From assembly GCA_001599295.1 (NCBI GenBank), contig BCGN01000002.1:1054001-1118000 (forward strand): DNA of 64,000 nt, read 5' to 3'. Under the pieces are notes generated by a model. The model worked only from the letters and a program-made list of their open reading frames with translations, had not been told where the DNA came from and searched no databases. The position numbers and the translations under genes were made by a program. This stretch comes from Sporopachydermia quercuum. Its lineage: Eukaryota > Ascomycota > Sporopachydermiomycetes > Sporopachydermiales > Sporopachydermiaceae. Positions 10,350 to 20,447 of the stretch are shown piece by piece; the first letter of the stretch is position 1, and every line of letters starts with the position of its first letter.

Positions 10350-11840
10350 ATGTCAGCTCAACTACACTCTTCCAATGTAATTGGAGTTCATTATAAAGTA
10401 GAGAAAAAGATAGGTGAGGGATCGTTTGGTGTAATTTTCGAAGGGACAAACCTTCTAGACAACGAAAAAGTGGCTATCAAGTTTGAACCAAAAAGGTCAG
10501 AAGCCCCTCAGTTGAGGGATGAATACAAAACTTACAAGTTGTTGAAAGGTGTGAATGGTGTACCCAATGCTTATTATTTTGGTAACGAAGGAGTTCACAA
10601 CATCTTAGTCATAGACCTTCTTGGGCCTTCACTGGAGGATTTGTTTGATTGGTGTGGACGGATATTTACATTGAAGACTGTTGTTATGGCAGCTAAACAA
10701 ATGATTACTAGAGTGCAAAGCGTTCACGAAAATGATTTAATTTACAGGGATATCAAACCTGATAACTTTCTGATTGGTAGGCCGAATTCACCTGATCAAG
10801 AAATGATTTATATTATTGATTTTGGAATGGCGAAGTTATATCGAGATCCAAAAACTAAACAACATATACCATACAGAGAAAAGAAATCCCTAAGTGGAAC
10901 TGCTAGATACATGAGTATCAACACTCACTTTGGAATTGAGCAATCGCGAAGAGATGACTTGGAAGCTTTGGGTCATGTTTTCTTGTATTTCCTTCGTGGG
11001 GGTCTTCCATGGCAGGGATTAAAAGCCCAAACAAATAAACTCAAGTATGAGAAAATTGGAGAGAAAAAAAGTACTACCCCTATTTCAGAACTATGTAAGG
11101 GGTTCCCTATACAGATTGCTCAATATATGACATATGTACGAAACTTGAAGTTTGATGAAGAGCCAGACTATGATTATCTAAGGTCACTTTTTACCAATGC
11201 ATTGCTATCAGTTGGAGGACAAGAAGATGGGCAATATGATTGGTTGAAGCTTATGGGGGAAACAGGAGATTTCTCAAGCTTTAAAAAGCCAAATTTGTAT
11301 GGTTATGGACACCCCAATCCACCAAAAGACAGATCTCATAGGCATCATCAACAACAGCAACAACAACAATTATATGGCTCCTCTAAAGGAAATACAAATC
11401 AGGCATATTATTCGCGGAATACAAGTACTAATTTACAGTACTCTGCTTCACAGCTAAAACAACAGCAACAACAGCAACAGCAGCAGCAGCAAACAAAATC
11501 ACAACGTTTAACTTCTAATAATGCTCCGGTTGGCCTATCTTCGCAGAATCCATCTAATTACAATACTGCCAACAATAATGTAGGAAGCTACGGCAGATCC
11601 CAACCTCAAGATTTCAGTAATGATTCTCGACCCCCAGCTGCTGTTCAAAAGTCATACTATCAGCCAAAAAATGCCAATGAGTATGGGACAAATCCTCCAA
11701 GAGACACTAATCAACCGGCTACTGACAACTATCAGAATCCTTTGAGAGCAAGGGACAATGAAACAGGACAAGGACAGCGTATAGCTCAAGAAGAAAAGAA
11801 AGGCTTTTGGGCAAGACTGGCATCCTTTTGTTGTGGCTGA
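10350..11840 (+). CDS. YCK2: plasma-membrane casein kinase I, Yck1/Yck2 type
   Basis: Palmitoylated casein kinase I of the Yck1/Yck2 type phosphorylates plasma-membrane transporters, glucose sensors and septins to drive endocytosis and morphogenesis. The 496-residue protein has a kinase domain at about 15-290: glycine loop GEGSFG, catalytic K44 (VAIK), catalytic D134 (YRDIKPDN) and DFG at 157-159. The CK1 hallmark GPSLEDLF is present, its first leucine written CTG. A low-complexity tail carries two glutamine tracts coded by CAA/CAG near residues 331-345 and 372-386. The protein ends FCCG; the paired cysteines 494-495 are the likely palmitoylation site, although S. cerevisiae Yck1/2 end directly in Cys-Cys. 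This tail rules out Hrr25, and the non-polycysteine end rules out Yck3. The upstream region is long, so a 5' UTR intron is possible. Confidence 0.93.
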   Translation: MSAQLHSSNVIGVHYKVEKKIGEGSFGVIFEGTNLLDNEKVAIKFEPKRSEAPQLRDEYKTYKLLKGVNGVPNAYYFGNEGVHNILVIDLLGPSLEDLFDWCGRIFTLKTVVMAAKQMITRVQSVHENDLIYRDIKPDNFLIGRPNSPDQEMIYIIDFGMAKLYRDPKTKQHIPYREKKSLSGTARYMSINTHFGIEQSRRDDLEALGHVFLYFLRGGLPWQGLKAQTNKLKYEKIGEKKSTTPISELCKGFPIQIAQYMTYVRNLKFDEEPDYDYLRSLFTNALLSVGGQEDGQYDWLKLMGETGDFSSFKKPNLYGYGHPNPPKDRSHRHHQQQQQQQLYGSSKGNTNQAYYSRNTSTNLQYSASQLKQQQQQQQQQQQTKSQRLTSNNAPVGLSSQNPSNYNTANNNVGSYGRSQPQDFSNDSRPPAAVQKSYYQPKNANEYGTNPPRDTNQPATDNYQNPLRARDNETGQGQRIAQEEKKGFWARLASFCCG

Positions 11841-12689
11841 GAGAAGATGATCATGGTAATTATTTTATCAATAAGATTACGTGCAGCTATCGGTTAATTT
11901 ACTTTACTGCAAAGGCTGCTGTGTTTACTATTACCATATTGTTTCGCTGGATTTAATTGCGAACAGTCTTTTGATTTCATATACTTTCTGCCAGGGCCAT
12001 TCTATGCTTGAAGCGGGTCTTCAGTTAATCTTTCTTTACAATACTTGTTTAGTATGCTTCTTTGTATTTTTTTTCTAGTGCTTGGTTTTTAATCTTCATT
12101 TTCTGTATATCTTTAGTTATATCAGCTCAGCACGTCTTTATACGTTTAATAGTTATTCTCTTGAACACCCTCCCATTTATCTATCTTCTGCAAAGTTAAT
12201 AGACTCTGTGATTTTCATTATCTTATTAACATAAGAATAATAATTGTAATAGGCTTTCCAGTATTTATTACATTCACAACTTCTGGCTCTTTGTTGTACT
12301 TTCCTGACAACGACAACCAAGTCACTTCTCAGCATCAAACTTCCACCATTCACCTAGCAGTTATTCTATTAGATATTTTGTATCAAATAACTTCTCCTAC
12401 TATGTCAGTTACTGTCTTATTAGCTATATATCAATTGATCTACTTTGAATCAATTGATGGGCAGCACACTTGATACTCGGGGGTATATGAGAGATACTAA
12501 TAACACTGTTACCCGGTTTTATACATAATTTCCGTTTATTCTTCAAACAAAAAATTATCCTTATAAAGAGCTTCTCGGTAATTTCTCTTCTTTCTTTCTA
12601 AGCGTTTTATCATATGGAAGAAATTCTAAAAGATCCTTCTTTTTTTCTTTTTTCTTTTCTCTAACAATGTCTTTTTATAGGCTCCTGTT
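11841..12689. other. intergenic 3' of YCK2
   Basis: AT-rich 3' flank of the kinase gene with pyrimidine-rich tracts at about 12630-12665. Short open runs here look random. Confidence 0.5.
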
Positions 12690-12855
12690 AGAGTCACGGT
12701 ACGATCGAAATTGAAGTTGAACGTACTTTGCCGTCTATGACGGTGTGTCGTGCTCATGGTAGTCTTAGAGTAATTGTGGTTTAACAATCACTGTTCTTCC
12801 GGCCCTTGTGTCGAGTAGAGTACTATTACTTTACTACGCGGTTCAGAACTAACAA
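12690..12855 (+). ncRNA. candidate structured non-coding RNA
   Basis: A patch richer in G+C than its flanks holds several hairpins in about 165 bases. ACGGTACG (12696-12703) pairs with CGTA (12722-12725) and CCGT (12731-12734) around a CTTTG bulge. GTGGTT (12776-12781) pairs with AATCAC (12786-12791) over a four-base loop. AGTAGAGTA (12814-12822) pairs with TACTTTACT (12827-12835) over CTAT, nine pairs with one wobble. An ANANNA-type box (AGAGTA, 12767-12772) and ACA (12852-12854) suggest an H/ACA snoRNA, but the second half is not one clean hairpin. The strand is a guess. It has no useful open frame. Confidence 0.3.
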
Positions 12856-13084
12856 ATAATATATGATATGATGCTATTGATTTGTATTGTATTATATTGA
12901 TATCATGAAAATGATTTTATGCTTGGTATAGTTATAGTAGAAAATGAATATAAGTTTTTATGAGTATTTTATTTTTCAAGTTTTGTTTTCGTATGACATT
13001 CAAAGAAACGACCGCAAGAAAATGCGTAGTGAAAAGATATAATTATCCATTCAAGTGTAATTTGATTTCATGGCATGACAGGTT

Positions 13085-13428
13085 TTAACGAGGAGTAGTT
13101 GAATGTACATTTGCATCAATTCTGTCCTTCGTTCGTTGTTGAATTTTCAAGGCTAGTAAATCAGGTTTTGGACAACTGGTGGACCGAGCATCAGTCCCAT
13201 TTTGTTCATAGAATTTGTTACAACACTCGTAGAGTTTATCGATTAAATCAGTACATTTACTCTCATTGTAATGAGTCCTTTGAAGACAATCTAAATAGTG
13301 GACAATGTTAGAATATTTCCTTAAATTACAAAGTATACTGATATTTCAATTAATAAATAACAATACTTACTTTGAATGGCACAAGCTTGAGCGTGGCAAG
13401 GTTGTTTGGAGTAATCAATTTCGCTCAT
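13085..13428 (-). CDS. CMC4: twin CX9C mitochondrial intermembrane-space protein Cmc4
   Basis: Cmc4 is a small intermembrane-space protein imported and oxidised by the Mia40 pathway. The gene has exons 13371-13428 and 13085-13290; the 80-base intron (13291-13370) has GTAAGT, a TTCTAAC branch and ATTTAG. The product is 87 residues. It begins MSEIDYSKQPCHAQACAIQ and matches the S. cerevisiae Cmc4 pattern (ACAIQ-x-CL, then YECCNKFYEQNG and SCPKPDLL). Two CX9C pairs are visible, C11-C21 and C32-C42, with extra cysteines at 16, 43 and 59 that fit a third disulfide. In S. cerevisiae CMC4 (YMR194C-B) sits next to RPL36A; here it is two genes away from RPL36, which supports orthology. Neither exon alone is long enough to stand out as an ORF. 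Confidence 0.92.
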
Positions 13429-13901
13429 CTCTGAAATTCTCTGTCGGTCTGATTGTCGGGTTCTGTGGTTGTTGCAATTGTTGACGGATGAGAAGACGTA
13501 GGTGTTATTTTGACATATAGTCTCAAATGATATATCATCAATCTCGTAATATTATAATTTCGACTAAGAGTGCATAGGTGATGGTATTTATTTGGTAGCA
13601 TCTGATATACTGATTCACTGAGCAGAAAGAGACTTAAAGGTCTTTCCGCAAATGCACTACACTAGTTCATTTTCAGTAACACTTTTCTGATTAAATGTCA
13701 CATTGTTTATAATGTTCATATTGGGAATATTTCCAATACATGAACAGTGATTATTTCTGTATGAATAAAACGAGTTAATAAATGATTTTATTTTTATGAA
13801 CCAATTCATCAAAGAGTACTTTTATTTACACTATAGTTATTATACCAGAATGGAAACTAGCTTTGAATGTTTACCCATAATAATGAGCATCATCCTTCTC
13901 A
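13429..13901. other. CMC4 upstream spacer
   Basis: About 470 bases between the CMC4 start and the last exon of the next minus-strand gene. It probably holds the CMC4 promoter and the neighbour's 3' UTR. Confidence 0.5.
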
Positions 13902-14828
13902 CTAATGTCTTCGGGATCTATTATAATCCGATACACTGGGAACGTACGACTTTAAATCTATTGCTTTGTTAGTATGTGAGATGTGAACATTGATATTTCA
14001 GTTGACATGTTATACTTACCTGATTCTTCTGGAACCCAGTAGCGTACTTGTGTCATATTTGAACCCGATTTTTCAACTTTTACATTCTTTTCAAACTCTG
14101 CTGTAGCACTTTCAATATCAACTAGAAACAAAGATATTAGTTAGGCAACGAAATTATAACTTTTGAGCAAACTACCCCCAAATTCATAGCAGATCCAATT
14201 GCTACTTACTTGGATTGATTCCTGCTTCTTCTAACTGTCTTCTCAGGAGTCCTATATGCATTGCCATCTTCATTTCTCTTCTCTGTGTATCCTCTCTTTC
14301 TTTGAATAACTGAAATGCACATCTCTTTTTAATCTCTTCCAAGTTTCTTTGAGTAATTTGTAACGTTTTGACATGTTGAAGCGTTTGCTCTTTTTGCTTC
14401 TTGGCCGATTCTTCCCTTTGAGCTCTATCATTTAAATACATATATAGCATGCAAATACTCAAAATAACAACGCCCACCACTTCCATAGTCATGGCAGTTT
14501 CTCTTCTAGAGAAACTAGGATCTTGAGAGTTACCGTTGGATTGTTGCAGGTGTTGTTGATTATTAGGCTGATGACCTGAGCTATTCTCGGCTCCTGAGAA
14601 ATAAGCAGGTGGTGGGGGAATCTTTGGACTATCAGTCCTGCCGTCAAAACTTCCGTTTATATTTTGATTTTGTGATTCATCCGTATTTTTTGCCTGGAAG
14701 TACGATTTTGAAGATACGAGTCTAACCTGTAGTGATTTAGTATGATTGATCCTGATTAGACTGTTATCCAATCTGCAAACCAGATGTGCTTTAAATCCAG
14801 GTGCGAGCCTCACACTTCGGCCAATCAT
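13902..14828 (-). CDS. predicted mitochondrial single-pass inner-membrane protein with coiled coil
   Basis: I do not recognise this gene with certainty. Three exons are inferred: 14210-14828, 14020-14121 and 13902-13957. Intron 1 (14122-14209) has GTAAGT, CTAAC and TTCTAG; intron 2 (13958-14019) has GTAAGT, TACTAAC and ATAG. The product is 258 residues. The N-terminus is basic and hydroxylated like a mitochondrial presequence, followed by a Gln/Asn/Pro-rich stretch, one membrane segment at about 115-132 (VVGVVILSICMLYMYL), and a charged coiled coil at about 135-200 ending RRQLEEAGINP. Exon 2 adds TQVRYWVPEES and exon 3 a short tail, LKSYVPSVSDYN. The architecture resembles INAC subunits (Ina17/Ina22) of ATP synthase assembly, but that is only a guess. 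Exon 3 is also open in another frame (see findings). Confidence 0.65.
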
Positions 14829-15500
14829 CGCGTCATAATAAGATTGTTCTATTAATCAGCAATATTGCACATATTCATAAAATCAGTGTAATGATCGATG
14901 GGACTGATATAGATCAAATGCTTGTGATATCACAGATGCCTAGATCTGTTATTTAGAGAACGATCAATACTTGCATGTTTATCAAGATATGCATTAGAAA
15001 CCAAGCTATATAGACCTGATATGGGACAACACATATGTAACTATCATTAACACTTAATGAAAACAATGCTTGGGAGTATTCATAGGTGATCCAAGTATTA
15101 TAACGAATAAGGATAATTGAAAAGGAATGTATTGGAGGTATTAAGTAGCAATATGAGCAACGAGTAAATACGATGTTTTTAAGTACATGAATTTTGGTCT
15201 TGAAGGAAGAAGAACCGTAGGTGGTCGTGGACACTCGTAAACCAGGGAAAAGAGTAGCTGTTCTCAATTTCGCAGTACACGCATTTAAATTGAGCAAAAC
15301 ACAATAGAAACATACCAATAGTTCTACATAATTTAATCAAACAGATTTCTAAAGATTTTGTTCATAATTTATTATTTATTTTGAAGTTAGGATCAAGGCC
15401 ATTAGATTACACCAAATGAATATTAAGCTAATCTAATGGATGAGAAATATTCACCACACACACCACCAATCACTCATTCAATCGTTTGTAGATACTGAAC
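14829..15500. other. spacer between the mitochondrial gene and RPL36
   Basis: About 670 bases holding a promoter and the RPL36 3' UTR. A minus-strand open run at 14953-15318 (121 codons, no ATG at its start) begins exactly at a GTATGT, but no fitting exon was found around it. I treat it as chance. Confidence 0.4.
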
Positions 15501-16138
15501 TTAATGACGTCTGGATTCAGCAATGATCTTGGTCATTTCATCAACCTTCTTCTTAGATCTGGTGAAAGTACCGAGTCTCTTCTTGGCCAACTTTCTAGCT
15601 CTCTTGTCTCTGTTGTTTCTGATCAATTCAATAACTCTTCTTTCGTAAGGAGCCAATCCTGACACTTCACGAACGACATCTCTGACGAAAAGAGCTCTCT
15701 TAGAAGCAGCACCCTTCTTGTAAGAGATCTTACCGGCGGGGGTTCTGGCAGTGACCTTGTGTCCCTTGTTGAGACCAATAGCAATTCCTATAAAAATGTT
15801 AATAATCCATTCTACCAATGTATTTATCTCCTTATGCTAATTGAACCGTGGAAGCAATGCCTTTTTCAGTTATTTCTCATTGATGATTGATTACCGAATA
15901 CTACGAAAACCGATACCCTGTTGACTATTCCGTGTAAACTATTAAAACCCATTGAAATCTAATTCTGATGCCACAAGACTCATTTCGTCGGCTTTGCTCT
16001 TACAACACTGCACACACTCTCATTAACTATCGAACTTCATTCATGAAAATGTAAACCTTTTGGTTGATGTTTCCTTCCACAGTTCGTTTTTCTGGTTGAT
16101 TGTTCATCATTCCTCATAAACATACCTGACTTAGCCAT
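15501..16138 (-). CDS. RPL36: 60S ribosomal protein eL36
   Basis: This is cytosolic large-subunit protein eL36. The exons are 16126-16138 and 15501-15787. The first encodes MAKS plus one base. The 338-base intron (15788-16125) has GTATGT, a TATTAAC branch (15798-15804 in reverse) and TATAG, a typical layout for a yeast ribosomal-protein gene with a tiny first exon. The spliced protein is 99 residues, starting [17 protein letters not shown] and ending IIAESRRH, close to the 100-residue S. cerevisiae Rpl36, including the SYKKGAAS and [14 protein letters not shown] motifs. Codon use is strongly biased, as expected for high expression. It is divergent from MRPL24. S. cerevisiae keeps two copies after genome duplication; one is seen here. 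Confidence 0.97.
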
Positions 16139-16702
16139 TGTGATGTATGTTATAATCTTGGATGTATGTTGATATAACCCGTTGATTCGATAGTGATCTC
16201 AAATGTACAATAATAGGTCTTGAATGTGTTCCATTGTGATACTATCTCCTAACGATGTTATCTGTAAGGGCAATAATTACAGCTTGGAAAGTAGTAGCTG
16301 GTGCTTCACACACGCACAAACCAGAATGCGAGTGGGTAGGGTGTACCACTTCTTTCAAACTCGAAAGTTCACTAAAATCATATAAATTCCATATTAGGTA
16401 AATAAAATTTCTTTCTTCAAACCAGATGTTACACACATGATTATCACGTGCAGAAGTCTTATATCCCATCAAAACCTAAAAGTATTTCAACCTTAGAAAA
16501 TTTACCCGTCCANAAATTACATTCGTTGTCTACGAAAAATCACCAACCTCAGAAGCATGATGAATCAAGTGATAAAACGATTGATTAAATGACCGAAATT
16601 CGATTATTCTCGTGTCTTTGGCTAGTAAACGATCAACATTGTGTTGTGGTAGACAAGGATAGAGAGAAGATTGAAGTTTGAGTTATCTCAGTTTTATCCG
16701 TC
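16139..16702. other. divergent promoter RPL36 / MRPL24
   Basis: About 560 bases serving two ribosomal-protein genes, one cytosolic and one mitochondrial. A TGGGTAGGGTGTA at about 16333-16345 is loosely Rap1-like in the RPL36 direction, and TTACCCG near 16503 resembles a Reb1 core. A CACGTG lies near 16446. None of these is proven. Confidence 0.4.
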
Positions 16703-17518
16703 ATGTTGAAAGGATTGAATTTTGGCTTAATTGTCAAAGGCTTGGGACAACCTTCAGCGAGCTCAGCTTGCTATAGGAGCTTCTCCACAGGTTTTAATGT
16801 ATTGAGGAATTATAAATTTGTCGTGATGAGAAAAATAAGAGAGGATCCAGAATACAAAGAAGGCGATCTAGCTCCAAGATATATCCCCAAAGAAAAGAAG
16901 AAGTATCCTGTTTACCCTTACGGAGATGCCGTTCTTTGTAAAAGAACTGACAGAGGTTTATACGGATCACGTACCGTTGTATTTGGTAACCAGGTGTCAG
17001 AGAGTAAACACAAAACCAGAAGAAAGTGGAAACCCAATGTGCAAAGAACAAAGTTATGGAGTGAGGAGCTACAAAAATCATTAAGATTGAGAGTTGTAGC
17101 TAACGTGCTGAAAACAATAACTAAAGAAGGTGGCCTTGACAATTATCTTCTCAAGGATACAAAGGCTAGATTAAAGGAACTTGGATCTTTTGGCTGGAAG
17201 TTACGTTTTGATATCTTGATGAGTAAAGAAAAGAAGAAGTTCAAACCTCATCCAGAACTTACTGCGACAACTGATTCCAAAGGTAACCCAGTTACGGTTT
17301 ATTATAAATGCATAGTTGAAGACGAAGAAGTACAGATCAACGTTGGAAGGAGAAAGCTTCAACAACTTTTGTTCCCATATACTCGCCAGGAAGCCTCAGA
17401 TAATGGGTTGGAGTTGAGCTATAAACGGTTTCTAGAAGATTATAAGGGAGTTAGTGTTGAAAAGATTGTAAAGCAACTTTTAGCTAATAAGGTGGATAAG
17501 AGTCAATTTTCTTTTTAA
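16703..17518 (+). CDS. MRPL24: mitochondrial large-subunit ribosomal protein bL28m
   Basis: This is the mitochondrial ribosomal protein of the bL28 family (S. cerevisiae Mrpl24, YMR193W). The 271-residue protein starts with a basic, Ser-rich presequence of about 40 residues (MLKGLNFGLIVKGLG onward). The bL28 core follows: GDAVLCKRTDRGLYG at about 73-87, then KHKTRRKWKPNVQRTKLWSE, and the family hallmark GGLDNYLLKDTKARLKELG at about 143-161. An internal ATG at MRKIRED is less likely as the start because it would lose the presequence. No intron is seen. Its neighbours RPL36 and GYP5 match the S. cerevisiae order around YMR192-YMR194, although this gene is inverted relative to them. Confidence 0.93.
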   Translation: MLKGLNFGLIVKGLGQPSASSACYRSFSTGFNVLRNYKFVVMRKIREDPEYKEGDLAPRYIPKEKKKYPVYPYGDAVLCKRTDRGLYGSRTVVFGNQVSESKHKTRRKWKPNVQRTKLWSEELQKSLRLRVVANVLKTITKEGGLDNYLLKDTKARLKELGSFGWKLRFDILMSKEKKKFKPHPELTATTDSKGNPVTVYYKCIVEDEEVQINVGRRKLQQLLFPYTRQEASDNGLELSYKRFLEDYKGVSVEKIVKQLLANKVDKSQFSF

Positions 17519-17748
17519 CTTCGTTGCATTTGATGAAATTGAACATTTTTTATGTATTCATTTGCAGGTTCCTTTTACTTCATAGCAAATACTTGATAAT
17601 CGCTGTTTTTNATGACATGTACATACATACATATATATTATATACAATACAAATTGTTCTATTATACGATATGTTCACTGTTCAAAAATCATTGGAAACC
17701 ATCCAATGTTCGTTATTTATCCCAAATTAATCAAATTAAGCACTCTAT

Positions 17749-19633
17749 CTAATTATGTACTTCAGGAGTTGGTGATCTTCTGTCTGCGTCCGAAACAGGA
17801 GCTGTTCCACTTGATGCAACGATAGATGGATCCTTCAATGTATCGTTCAACTCTTGTCGCACTCTTTCCAACTCATCTTCCAGCTCTTCAAACTCATCTT
17901 GTAGAGTTCTGTTTTTCTCCAGAATCTCACCGTTCTCTTTCAATATATTCATAATCTCATCTTTGGTACCATGGGATTCAGGTTTAGTTTGCTCTTTTTG
18001 CTGTAGTTCCTCTAGACGTTGTTGCAAAGATTTATTGCTTTCTTGAATTTCACTGATGTCATCTTGCAAACTAGTAAGAATCGCCCTTTCCTTGATGATT
18101 TCATTGGCCATTTCAACGTGTTGACGTTTGAGAACTGAAAGGTTTGCAAGGTTGGATTTCAGCTGTGCTCTCAACTTACCGTTATAAGTCTTAGCAACTT
18201 CAATTTCATCATTTTTAGCTTGAATTTGTTTATTGAGAACGACATACTCTTCACTGTACTTACAAAGTAGAAGAGGATAGATAGATGTATCATCAGCATC
18301 AGAAATCAGCTCTTCAGTGTTATATTTGACTGTTGGAGTACCAGAGGATCTACTACCACCTTGACTTCTAGCAAATGAAGCAAATGCTTGTTCTGCAGCA
18401 CCAGCAGATCTATTCATATCACCAACTTCGTATTTCTCAAAAAGCTTCGTTTTCATGAAATCAACTAAACGGTGGTTTTGGAAGCCAATCATTTCATCAT
18501 AATTCTTCTTCATGATTGCTAAAGAAATCTTCAATAACGCATCAATACCTTCAATAATAACCAAATCAATGATACGAACCACAATTTTTGGGGAGAATTT
18601 ATAACCAAATAAGGTGAGAATCCATTGAGAGGCAAACATATGAGCACTGATGCTTTGACTTTTAAGATGGTAGCTTAAAGAAGGTATTTGATCTTCAATC
18701 AAACGGTCCAATTGATATAATTTCAAATTCAATTCCGTTGCTTCAATCGTAAATAATCCGTTGAATTTGTAGTTTTTCATTAAAACTACCAGTAAGGAGA
18801 AAGCTTCAAGTTCGGGCAAAGATAGGAGTAATGGTATGACAAGGAATAGCAATCCTTGATTATAACCAACATCTTCATCGTAAAGAGCATATGCTTTCAA
18901 GACATTGAATAAAGACTCCACTTTGTCCAGAATCTCACCTGACATCACCAATTCATTTCTTACCAAGTCTCGCCTGATTATTTTGTCATAAATTGATGAT
19001 TGATCAAGTAGAGCCTTATATTGTTCTTCTGATACGACTCCAGAAGAAGACGCGATCACCTGCCACAAGATTGGTCGTAAACTTGTGGGAATTCCTTGTG
19101 TGAAAGNCGATCTTATTTTCTCAGGTGAATTCTTTGCAGTTTCAGAGTAGTTGTAGACAACTGATGACCAAAACTCCCAATCAATAACATCCTCAGCTTC
19201 AGCTATTGTGGGATTCACTTCATTCTTAGTATCCTCAAATTGCTTTCTAACAGTTTCTAAGCCTACTTTGATTCTTATGATTTCTGACTCTTTCTTGCTT
19301 GATAGATATTGGTTATTGCTGTTTAATCTGTCAATGACCAGGTCTAAACTACCATCAAACTCTTTTCCAACTAAAGGAGTTTCCTCAGGTAGTTTACCGA
19401 AATACTTAAACCCAGTAGCGGGTCTTGAGAAGGTCTCATTGGACTTGATAATTGGATTTATGTTAGTTCAGTACTTGCAATATAGTAAACTTAAAACTTA
19501 TATAGTATTGCATTTCTTGAAGCCATGATAATCCCCCTATCCTTAATTTCAAATTGCTCAATACTTGTTCCATGCCTGAGTGTTGATTGATAAGCTAAGG
19601 GATACTTACAATGGGTTCTTGAACTTCAGTCAT
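17749..19633 (-). CDS. GYP5: TBC-domain Rab GTPase-activating protein Gyp5/Gyl1
   Basis: Gyp5 activates GTP hydrolysis by Ypt1 and Sec4-type Rabs in ER-Golgi and exocytic traffic. The exons are 19610-19633 (MTEVQEPI) and 17749-19443, with a 166-base intron (19444-19609) that has GTAAGT, an AACTAAC branch and CAAG. The product is 572 residues. The TBC domain begins at about 125 (GIPTSLRPILW), with the arginine finger R170 in IRRDLVR and the glutamine finger Q204 in DEDVGYNQG. After the TBC, about 390-550 is a coiled coil rich in Glu, Gln and Leu, as in Gyp5/Gyl1. It is shorter than S. cerevisiae Gyp5, which has a longer N-terminus. S. cerevisiae GYP5 and GYL1 are duplicates beside GAL4 and MRPL24 respectively; this single gene lies in the region containing both, consistent with the common ancestor. 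Confidence 0.9.
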
Positions 19634-20447
19634 GATTGATCATAAACTCCGGCGACAGTAGAGATTATCCAATTGGTCTCAATTTCTCTACCGTTCAATT
19701 TCAATTCAAATCATGGAACAACAATAAATTCTGATTTCTAGGTTGTAAATCCTCCTTTGTTCTTTCAGAATTACGGCTGCTTTATCAATAAGGACCAAAA
19801 GGTTTAGATGGACATTTGACACTTGGTGTATCTCTTCGTGTTTTGTTGTTCTATGATTGTCCTGATTAATACATTATGTCTTGATATCACAGAATACCTG
19901 TTATGGGACAGATGTGACAGGACAGGACCATGACAGTCAGTTTTACAAGATATTTTGTCAGGGATGATCGTCATTCTAGGAAGTTCCGGCATGCCTAAAA
20001 CAAGTAAGTCGAATCCTTTGATGGATGTGAGAGGGGGGATAATTAGAGAGATGAGATGAGCAGAGCTGAGCTTTGTTAGTTACTGTACCGGAGAAGCATC
20101 AAAAGGAACAATAAATGAGCAAAAACTACGGTTATGTTGTTTTTCTCCAATAGGAACAAAAGTAGAAATGTCTAACGAAAGAACTCAATGAAAATATAAG
20201 TCATGACAAGACAATTGTTAATAGCAGCGTNTAAACTCATATCACATCACAGGAGCAAGTTAAGTAGGAACCTACCAACTTTATTATAAAAGAATATAAC
20301 AAAATAATTATAAAAACAAAAGAAAATATCCCAACCAAAAAGACCCCTTTGCCTAGCAAGTAACACGTAGAAAATTCATAAAACTGATAACATAAACACT
20401 TGATTATCACCATTCTACAGATAGATCCTATCTGCTAGTACCTGCCC
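19634..20447. other. intergenic between GYP5 and the SPG5-position gene
   Basis: About 810 bases of promoter and 3' UTR. It contains GGACAGG at 19920-19926 within a run of repeated GGACA units (19905-19935). No gene is seen. Confidence 0.5.

Noticed and set aside
14953-15318. 121-codon minus-strand open frame
   Set aside because: It has no ATG at its start, begins at a GTATGT with no joining exon, and its composition looks random.
15488-16138. Single-exon RPL36 starting inside the intron
   Set aside because: The open frame before exon 2 does not encode the conserved start. The 13-base first exon with GTATGT and a branch site restores [13 protein letters not shown].
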